A DNA stretch of 10,962 bases from positions 29,302 through 40,263 of the forward strand of contig DBLC01000066.1 of the NCBI GenBank assembly GCA_002297935.1, written 5' to 3'. The DNA is from Dialister sp. UBA734. Its GTDB lineage: Bacteria; Bacillota; Negativicutes; Veillonellales; Dialisteraceae. The notes under the pieces are model-generated. The model searched no databases. It was not told the origin of the DNA and saw only the letters and a program-made list of their open reading frames with translations. Shown in pieces: positions 6,251-10,962 of this stretch. A program made the translations under genes and the position numbers. Every line of letters begins with the position of its first letter. The first letter of the stretch is position 1.

Positions 6251-6470
6251 GTTCTGTAGCGGTGACGGGGATGGAGGAACAGGGAGATGAGGTGTGTATT
6301 TTAAGGTTCTGTAGCGATGATGGGGCTGGAGGAACAGGGAGATGGAGCGTGCATGTAAAGGTTCTGTAGCGATGGCATGGCTGGAGGAACAGAGAATTGG
6401 AGCGTGTATTTTAAGGTTCTGTAGCGATGAACTGGCTAGTGAAACAAGGAGATGAAACCTGAATGGAAAG
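6251..6470. repeat. Four tandem 55-bp repeats
   Basis: Units start at 6251, 6306, 6361 and 6416, each exactly 55 bp, each opening with GTTCTGTAGCG and carrying GGAACAGGGAGAT or a variant near the middle. The array starts 1 bp after the stop codon of the DUF4130-type gene. 55 is not a multiple of 3 and no ORF runs through. The last unit diverges (GAAACAAGGAGATGAAACC) and forms the 5' arm of the terminator at 6442-6491. Confidence 0.92.
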
Positions 6471-6491
6471 GTTTTATCTCCTTGTTTTTGA
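6442..6491 (+). terminator. Rho-independent terminator after the rSAM/DUF4130 unit
   Basis: The 18-bp arms AAACAAGGAGATGAAACC (6442-6459) and GGTTTTATCTCCTTGTTT (6470-6487) pair with a single G-U, around a 10-nt loop, and run into a short T tract. The 5' arm lies inside the fourth 55-bp repeat. Confidence 0.8.
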
Positions 6492-6508
6492 TTACCAAAT
6501 CACAGAGA

Positions 6509-6845
6509 CAGAACCTTAGTATAGCGGAATCAAATCCATGAATAACTTTCGGTATGCAAGAACCCAGAACCTTATGAGAGCAGAGTTATTGAGATGAAAC
6601 ACAAGCGAAAGCGCCACCAACAGAACCTTAATATAGCGGGATTCATAGCTATGAATAGCTATCGGCATGCAAGCCTCCAGCACCTTATGAGAGCGGAATG
6701 ATTGAGATGAAACACAAGCGAAAGTGTCACCAACAGAACCTTAGTATAGCGGAATCAAATCCATGAATAGCTTTCGGTATGCAAGTCACCAGAACCTTAT
6801 GAGAGCGGAATCATTGAGATGAAGCACAAGCGAAAGCGGCACCAC
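6509..6845. repeat. Three tandem 112-bp repeats, each of two 56-bp halves
   Basis: Copies start at 6509, 6621 and 6734 (CAGAACCTTAGTATAGCGG or close). Each has a second CAGAACCTTATGAGAGCGG-like half starting 56-57 bp later (6565, 6678, 6790), so a 56-bp unit duplicated and diverged before the pair was amplified. The first half ends around CGGTATGCAAG, the second contains GAGATGAAACACAAGCGAAA. Copy 2 has a perfect 16-bp palindrome ATTCATAGCTATGAAT (6641-6656). CAGAACCTT is the reverse complement of AAGGTTCTG, which opens units of the upstream 55-bp array. Confidence 0.9.
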
Positions 6846-6890
6846 CAGAACTCATGCCTTTCAGTTATCTATCCATATAAATCATAGGTA

Positions 6891-6920
6891 TTGGCAATTG
6901 GAAGTATTTCCTTTTATACT
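6891..6920 (+). promoter_or_regulatory. Candidate promoter of the phosphatase gene
   Basis: TTGGCA (6891-6896), 18-bp spacer, TATACT (6915-6920). The start would be near 6927, leaving a leader of about 220 nt that contains the AAGGTTC/GAACCCTT inverted repeat (6992-7131). Confidence 0.5.
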
Positions 6921-6991
6921 GAACACAAGACGTAGAGACTCGGGGAGTGCTGTCACGTTAAGCGAAATATACGATGATTTCTTTCGAGGAA

Positions 6992-7131
6992 AAGGTTCTA
7001 AGGGTTCTAAAGGTTCAAAAGGGGGCCGAATAAGAGGTTGTCAATAGCGTTAGTAGGCACATTCGAGAAACCTTGAGAACCCTTAGTACCTTGAGAACCT
7101 TGAGAAACTTAGCAACCTGAGTAACCTTTAC
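6992..7131. repeat. Inverted nonamer arrays in the phosphatase leader
   Basis: The left array AAGGTTCTAAGGGTTCTAAA (6992-7011) reads as the complement of the right array (7063-7131: words AAACCTTGAG, AACCCTTAG, ACCTTGAG, AACCTTGAG). CTAAGGGTTCT (6998-7008) pairs exactly with AGAACCCTTAG (7076-7086). AAAAGGGGGCC (7017-7027) is the inverted counterpart of the C-rich break in the array at 3675-3770. It lies just upstream of the AGAGGAG ribosome site (7136-7142). Confidence 0.7.
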
Positions 7132-7149
7132 CTAGAGAGGAGAATCGGT

Positions 7150-8442
7150 ATGAAATTGAAATACAGAAAGGCCTGGATGGCAGCTTTGCTTGCGGCGGGA
7201 ATGGCTATTTCCTTGGCGGGATGCGGGGGACAGAGCACTTCCAGCAGTGCATCGGCGGCGCCGTCTGGGCCGGTGAAGGAAACCATGAAGCCCTTCGCTG
7301 TGCGGCAAGTGGTGGCGGCCAACAACGAAACGGGCCGCACCATCATGTGGCAGCTGCCGAATCAGAAAGACAGCACCTTGGAATATCGCAAGAAAGATAG
7401 CGAGGCCATTCAGTCTGTGAAAGCCGATGCCAAGGCCTATAAAGGAAATAATGGTATCGCCGACAGTTATATTTACACCGCCCATGTGACGGGACTTGAA
7501 AAGGGAAATACTTACGAATACCGCACCCGCACTGGTGATACGGTGAGCAAGTGGTATCCCATGAAGACTGACAACGGCGGCGCGTTTAAAGCCATTGTGA
7601 CTTCCGATTCCCAAAGTTCCGATTATTCTGATTGGGAAAAGTTATTCAAAGGGGCGGCAGAGCGGAATCCGGACGCAGATTTCTTTATCGATCTGGGGGA
7701 TATCGTGGACAATGGGCAAGACGAATACCAGTGGCAGGCTTGGTTCAGAACCGTTTCGCCCACCATCTCGGAAATTCCGGTGGTTCCCGCCATTGGCAAC
7801 CATGAAGCGTACTCCATGGATTGGAAAATGGCCTTGCCGGAACGGTATGTGGCCCATTTCGATTTGCCCGATAACAAGGACGAAAAATTGAAAAATCACT
7901 ACTATTCCTTCGATTGGGGGGACGTGCATTTCACCGTGCTGGATACGTCCTTGGTGGAAGAACAGGAATGGCTGCCGGATTTGTTTGAAAAACAGAAAAC
8001 TTGGGCAGAGCAGGACATCAAGAATTCCAAAAAGAAATGGAAAGTGGTGCTGATGCACAAAGATCCGCTGCAATACAGCTTCGCCGATTCCAATCGTCCG
8101 CACCGGGAAGAAGGATTCTCCGACGAAGGGAAAACCTTCATGCCCATCTTTGATAAAGCCGGCGTCGATCTGGTCCTGTCGGCCCACCTGCACACCTATC
8201 GCGACCGCGGGCATATCTACGATTTCAAACGGGACCCCAAAGGCCCGACCTACGTGATTCTGGGCTTGGGCGGAAACGTCCGCTATCCGGGACTTTGGAA
8301 AGACCACGCCCTGGATGAATACGTGGCCCCACAGCCAGAAACGGACAACTACACCGTCCTAGAAGCTACCGATGACCAGCTGGTGCTGACGGGATATTTG
8401 CCTGATGGGACGGAATTACATCAGACGGTAGTGAAGAAGTGA
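7150..8442 (+). CDS. Secreted lipoprotein metallophosphoesterase (purple-acid-phosphatase-like)
   Basis: A 430-aa precursor. The N-terminus is a lipoprotein signal: KYRK, a hydrophobic run, then lipobox LAGC with C25 as the lipidated residue, and a Ser/Ala-rich linker. Residues about 48-140 look like the N-terminal beta-sandwich of purple acid phosphatases (VTGLEKGNTYEYRT). Residues about 147-385 are a calcineurin-like metallophosphoesterase: SDSQ (152-155), GDIVDNG (183-189), GNHE (216-219), LMH (301-303) and SAHLH (344-348) supply the metal ligands D153, D184, N217, H303, H346 and H348. The place of the metal-binding Tyr of true purple enzymes is D187, so the purple charge-transfer colour is not expected. 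Likely releases phosphate from phosphoesters outside the membrane; substrate unknown. AGGAG is 7 nt before the ATG. The TGA stop lies inside the first heptamer of the repeat at 8439. Confidence 0.92.
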   Translation: MKLKYRKAWMAALLAAGMAISLAGCGGQSTSSSASAAPSGPVKETMKPFAVRQVVAANNETGRTIMWQLPNQKDSTLEYRKKDSEAIQSVKADAKAYKGNNGIADSYIYTAHVTGLEKGNTYEYRTRTGDTVSKWYPMKTDNGGAFKAIVTSDSQSSDYSDWEKLFKGAAERNPDADFFIDLGDIVDNGQDEYQWQAWFRTVSPTISEIPVVPAIGNHEAYSMDWKMALPERYVAHFDLPDNKDEKLKNHYYSFDWGDVHFTVLDTSLVEEQEWLPDLFEKQKTWAEQDIKNSKKKWKVVLMHKDPLQYSFADSNRPHREEGFSDEGKTFMPIFDKAGVDLVLSAHLHTYRDRGHIYDFKRDPKGPTYVILGLGGNVRYPGLWKDHALDEYVAPQPETDNYTVLEATDDQLVLTGYLPDGTELHQTVVKK

Positions 8443-8466
8443 CTGGTGACTGGTGACTCGTGACTG
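8439..8466. repeat. Heptamer array (GTGACTG x4) overlapping the phosphatase stop codon
   Basis: GTGACTG, GTGACTG, GTGACTC, GTGACTG. The stop codon TGA (8440-8442) is part of the first unit. The last three units (8446-8466) are the exact reverse complement of 9151-9171. Confidence 0.88.
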
Positions 8467-8472
8467 GGGGAG

Positions 8473-8601
8473 CGATAAAAGGTTAGCCCTTCGGGCGGGT
8501 TATATTTTACCTAATGCGATTTCATCAACAGAGAGTTTCAAGACCAAGAAAAAGGGTTATAAAAGGTTATGGGATTACCGTATTCCCATAACCTTTTATA
8601 A
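8473..8601. repeat. GCCCTTCGGGC arm plus TTATAAAAGGTTATGGGA hairpin (left)
   Basis: GATAAAAGGTTAGCCCTTCG opens the arm (GCCCTTCGGGC at 8486-8496). The perfect 18-bp stem TTATAAAAGGTTATGGGA (8557-8574) pairs with 8584-8601 around a 9-nt loop, TTACCGTAT. Same family as the element at 5275-5497; inverted arm partner at 9082-9113. Confidence 0.8.
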
Positions 8602-8662
8602 TTCAAACTTTCCAACTGTAAACCAATGATTTCTTCTGATTGTATCTGTTGAAAGTAATGAT

Positions 8663-8936
8663 TTTAAATACTAATGATAGGTCCGTAGGACATCGCCCCC
8701 ATCGGGGGAGAACAAAAAGAGGGGGTGCATTTCCTCAGCCGAAGGCTGGTTGTATGGTTTTTATGAATACAAGGCGGGATAAATAACGATGTTTGATGAG
8801 AGTCAAACTATTTTTATTCCGCTTAGTAGTTAGAAAACCATACAACCGCCCTTCGGGCGAGGGAAATACCCCCCCTCTGCCTTCGGCATCTCCCCCGATG
8901 GGGCGAGGTCCTAAGGACCTATCATCTGTATTCAAA
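8663..8936. repeat. 274-bp hairpin / MITE-like inverted repeat
   Basis: The arms are related along their whole length: TTTAAATAC...ATGATAGGTCC (from 8663) with its complement ending at 8936; CGCCCC...CGGGGGAGA with TCTCCCCCGATGGGGCG; GGTTGTATGGTTTT (8748-8761) with AAAACCATACAACC (8834-8847); GCGGGATAAA with TTTATTCCGC; and finally GTTTGA-tgagag-TCAAAC (8791-8808) at the tip. All pairs share a centre near 8798-8800. Each arm holds a GCCTTCGGCA/CTCCCCC-type copy. Short frames that cross it are by-products of the repeat. It could be a non-autonomous mobile element; the direct repeats expected at its edges are not obvious. Confidence 0.85.
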
Positions 8937-8993
8937 TACCGCTTGATCATAGATTCTATCGACATGAAATGGTATTTCTAAAGTGGAAAGGTT

Positions 8994-9113
8994 GAGTTAT
9001 GGGATTACCGTATTTCCATAACCTTTTATAACCTTTTTGATTTTGCTATGAATAGACTTGTTAGTCAATTCGTAGCTGCAATATATAACCTGCCCGAAGG
9101 GCATAACCTTTCT
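8994..9113. repeat. TTATGGGATTACCGTAT core plus GCCCGAAGGGC arm (right)
   Basis: GAGTTATGGGATTACCGTAT (8994-9013) and CCATAACCTTTTATAACC repeat the left core in the same orientation (shared loop TTACCGTAT), whereas the outer arm ATATAACCTGCCCGAAGGGC (9083-9102) is inverted relative to 8486-8506. A direct core within inverted arms suggests duplication or rearrangement. Confidence 0.75.
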
Positions 9114-9144
9114 CCTAATCCCTAGGGCCTAGCTACTAATCCCT
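9114..9144. repeat. 31-bp perfect direct repeat, copy 2
   Basis: Identical over 31 bp to 3974-4004. Here it lies between the GCCCGAAGGGC arm and the inverted heptamer array. Confidence 0.85.
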
Positions 9145-9150
9145 GGTTAC

Positions 9151-9171
9151 CAGTCACGAGTCACCAGTCAC
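9151..9171. repeat. Heptamer array (CAGTCAC x3), inverted partner of 8446-8466
   Basis: CAGTCAC, GAGTCAC, CAGTCAC: an exact 21-bp reverse complement of the last three units at the end of the phosphatase gene, including the variant middle unit. It forms the outermost shell of the concentric repeat and lies 36 bp upstream of the antiporter -35 box. Confidence 0.88.
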
Positions 9172-9207
9172 CCAAAAATCAATGTTAGAAAAATGTAATT
9201 ATCATAT

Positions 9208-9235
9208 TTGAACCTCTCTTCATTTGTTGTATAAT
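9208..9235 (+). promoter_or_regulatory. Sigma-70/sigma-A promoter of the antiporter gene
   Basis: -35 TTGAAC (9208-9213), 16-bp spacer, perfect -10 TATAAT (9230-9235). Expected start near 9242, leader about 50 nt with a small ACGGT/ACCGT stem and ribosome site AAGGAGAGG (9277-9285). Confidence 0.75.
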
Positions 9236-9294
9236 AAAAATCAACTATAACGGTTTTGGCGTGACCGTAGTAAAACAAGGAGAGGGTTGATACA

Positions 9295-10782
9295 ATGAGT
9301 GAAACAGTATGGTCGCTGCTGCCGCCAGTGGTGACAATCATTCTGGCCTTGGTGACAAAAGAAGTATACATGTCACTGGCTATCGGTATTTTTATGGGGG
9401 CATTCATGTTCTCCGGCTTCAGCCTGCTGGGCGCCATTGATACCATGTTTGGGATCATGTCCGACAAGGTGGGAGGCAATGTGTATATTCTGGTCTTCCT
9501 GGTGCTCCTGGGCATCATGGTAGCGGCCATTCAGAAATCTGGTGCATCCCAGGCCTATGGGGATTATGCGGCTCGGACCATCAAGGGTAAGAGAAGTTCT
9601 CTGTTCGTTACCATGGTGTTGGGCGTTCTGATTTTTATTGACGACTATTTCAATTGTCTGACCGTAGGCACCGTCATGCGCCCTGTGACCGATCGATTCA
9701 AAGTCACCCGTGCGAAACTGGCATACATCATCGATGCCACGGCGGCACCGATTTGTATCATCGCACCGGTGTCCAGCTGGGCCGCTGCCGTAACGTCTTC
9801 TCTGCCAGAAGGCAGCGACATTGATGGATTTGCGCTCTTCCTGTCCACCATTCCGATGAATCTCTATGCATGGCTCACCATTATTTTCATGTTGATTCTG
9901 ATTTGGTCCGGCAAAGATTTCTCTCGCATGGCTGCTTTTGAAAAACGGAGCGGTGGCACCTTGGTGATTCCTGCAGAATATGCAGAAGATGAAAATACAG
10001 CGCCTGTAGGTCACGGGAAAATCATCGACCTGATTCTGCCATTGCTGGTTCTTATCGGCGGATGCGTATTCGGTATGCTTTACACCGGCGGTATTCTGGA
10101 AGGAAAAGGCGTGGCCGATGCGTTTGCCGATTGCGAATCTGCGAAAGGTCTGGTCATTGGTTCCTTCATTGCTTTGGTATTTACCTTTGTGCTATATATT
10201 CCTAGAAGAATCCTGTCTTTCAACCAGTTCTGCAGCTGCTTTGTAGAAGGGTTCAAACAGATGACCTCAGCGATCATGATTCTGACCCTGGCATGGACTT
10301 TGTCCGGTGTGGTGGGTAAAGAATATCTCAACATCGGTGGCTATGTAGGCAGTGTCGTAAGCGACAATGCCACCGTAGCGATTATGCTTCCGGCGGTATT
10401 CTTCATCGTGGCTATGGGTCTGGCCTTTGCCACTGGTACCTCTTGGGGCACCTTCGGCATCCTGATTCCGATTGTGCTGGCCATTGTGAATAACGACCAG
10501 AGCTTGATGGTCATGACCGTAGCAGCGGTTCTTGCCGGTTCCGTTGGCGGCGACCACGTATCTCCGATTTCCGATACCACCATCCTGGCCTCTGCCGGCG
10601 CCCAGTGCCATCACATTGACCACGTATCGACCCAGATTCCTTACGTTCTCATCGTAGCCACCAGCTGCTTCCTCGGCTACATCATCGACGGCTTCACAGG
10701 AAATGCCATGGTAGGTGGTCTGTCTGCCCTGGTGATCATGCTGGCTATCCAGTTCTATTTCCTGAAGTTTAAGGCGAACTGA
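9295..10782 (+). CDS. nhaC: NhaC-family Na+/H+ antiporter
   Basis: A 495-aa integral membrane protein of the NhaC family (Na_H_antiporter, PF03553), which exchanges cytoplasmic Na+ for protons; relatives also swap organic acids, so the substrate is not certain. About a dozen hydrophobic segments are visible, starting at residues 7-24. Family-like polar motifs inside the membrane: IDDYFN (115-120), PVSSWAA (158-164), SDNATVAIMLP (about 356-366), ATGTSWGTFGILIPI (379-393) and GGDHVSPISDTT (418-429). The length is typical and the gene looks intact. ATG 9295 follows AAGGAGAGGG. It is a single-gene unit with its own promoter (9208-9235) and a strong terminator (10884-10946), so it is unlikely to be cotranscribed with the phosphatase. 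Confidence 0.92.
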   Translation: MSETVWSLLPPVVTIILALVTKEVYMSLAIGIFMGAFMFSGFSLLGAIDTMFGIMSDKVGGNVYILVFLVLLGIMVAAIQKSGASQAYGDYAARTIKGKRSSLFVTMVLGVLIFIDDYFNCLTVGTVMRPVTDRFKVTRAKLAYIIDATAAPICIIAPVSSWAAAVTSSLPEGSDIDGFALFLSTIPMNLYAWLTIIFMLILIWSGKDFSRMAAFEKRSGGTLVIPAEYAEDENTAPVGHGKIIDLILPLLVLIGGCVFGMLYTGGILEGKGVADAFADCESAKGLVIGSFIALVFTFVLYIPRRILSFNQFCSCFVEGFKQMTSAIMILTLAWTLSGVVGKEYLNIGGYVGSVVSDNATVAIMLPAVFFIVAMGLAFATGTSWGTFGILIPIVLAIVNNDQSLMVMTVAAVLAGSVGGDHVSPISDTTILASAGAQCHHIDHVSTQIPYVLIVATSCFLGYIIDGFTGNAMVGGLSALVIMLAIQFYFLKFKAN

Positions 10783-10811
10783 CGATGGTGCCTTGGCACG
10801 CCTGAGGGAAA

Positions 10812-10843
10812 AGTGCGTAATGCGAAGTGCGTAGTGCGTAATG
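10812..10843. repeat. GCGTAATGCGAAGT-type short repeat, copy 2
   Basis: AGTGCGTAATGCGAAGTGCG, then GTAGTGCGTAATG; the first 20 bases match 2567-2586. It lies 30 bp after the antiporter stop codon. Confidence 0.7.
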
Positions 10844-10847
10844 GTGG

Positions 10848-10875
10848 TGGCGGCGCACAACTTATAAAGCGCCGC
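10848..10875. repeat. GGCGGCGCA stem-loop, copy 2
   Basis: A perfect 7-bp stem GCGGCGC (10850-10856) / GCGCCGC (10869-10875) around a loop with TTATAA. Related to 3492-3528. No T tract follows. Confidence 0.55.
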
Positions 10876-10883
10876 AAAGTATA

Positions 10884-10946
10884 AAAATAAAACGGTATGC
10901 ATGCTAGGTGTAGATTACACTTAGCATGCATACCGTTTTATTTTAT
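10884..10946. terminator. Long bidirectional terminator hairpin after the antiporter gene
   Basis: The 29-bp arms begin AAAATAAAACGGTATGCATG (10884-10903) and end TTAGCATGCATACCGTTTTA then TTTT (10921-10944), with one G-U pair and a 3-nt loop (gat). The A-rich 5' foot and T-rich 3' foot allow termination in either direction, so a convergent gene may lie just beyond the window. Confidence 0.85.
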
Positions 10947-10962
10947 AAAAAAAGGGGTATTG

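Noticed and set aside
6251..6845. CRISPR array
   Set aside because: Whole units of 55 or 112 bp repeat with scattered substitutions; there is no short constant repeat with unique equal-length spacers, and there are no cas genes.
8663..8936. Insertion sequence
   Set aside because: There is no transposase frame, and no clear target-site duplication is visible at the edges; a non-autonomous element remains possible.
8735..8981. Short frames on both strands (76 and 62 codons)
   Set aside because: Both lie in the arms of the 274-bp hairpin and translate repeat sequence (PSPEGR..., PPLPSASPP...); they are mirror images of each other.
9236..9294. Riboswitch (for example sodium-responsive) before the antiporter gene
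   Set aside because: The leader is only about 50 nt with one 5-bp stem, too small for the known ion-sensing riboswitches.

Overview
The window looks like a chromosomal stretch from a low-to-mid GC member of the Bacillota. The coding parts are moderately GC-rich, the gaps AT-rich. Strong AGGAGG-type ribosome binding sites, TTGNNN/TATAAT promoters and a lipobox lipoprotein fit that phylum. The dense short-repeat gaps make a Negativicutes/Acidaminococcaceae-type gut anaerobe my guess, but nothing here proves the genus. No rRNA, tRNA, CRISPR, transposase or phage gene is visible.

Layout. (1) 13-3144, minus strand: a c-di-GMP module. A 126-residue stand-alone PAS protein, with a good promoter and a direct-repeat operator candidate, lies upstream of a large PAS-GGDEF-EAL protein. 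The GGDEF domain has lost its catalytic residues and the EAL domain keeps all of its own, so the likely activity is c-di-GMP hydrolysis. (2) 3145-4029: a gap of short repeats. (3) 4030-6249, plus strand: a radical SAM protein with a C-terminal helix-hairpin-helix, followed by a DUF4130-type 'probable DNA metabolism protein'. This is a known conserved pair of unknown biochemistry linked to DNA modification or repair. It is split here by a 220-bp inverted-repeat element, and no uracil-DNA-glycosylase domain is attached. (4) 6250-7149: four tandem 55-bp units ending in a terminator, then three tandem 112-bp units in the opposite sense. (5) 7150-8442: a secreted lipoprotein metallophosphoesterase of the purple-acid-phosphatase-like type. 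(6) 8439-9171: a set of concentric inverted repeats about 730 bp across, with a 274-bp hairpin at its centre. (7) 9295-10782: an NhaC-family sodium/proton antiporter with a clear promoter, followed by a 29-bp-stem terminator.

The protein genes belong to recognised families. The unusual part is the intergenic DNA. Almost every gap is built from several repeat languages: GTGACTG heptamers, AACCTTGAG-like nonamers, GCGTAATGCGAAGT-type strings, GCCCTTCGGGC palindromes, a GCCTTCGGCA/CTCCCCC element and 55/112-bp tandem units. These often begin within a few bases of a stop codon. The genes look like separate transcription units (PAS with or without EAL, rSAM-DUF4130, phosphatase, antiporter) rather than one pathway.
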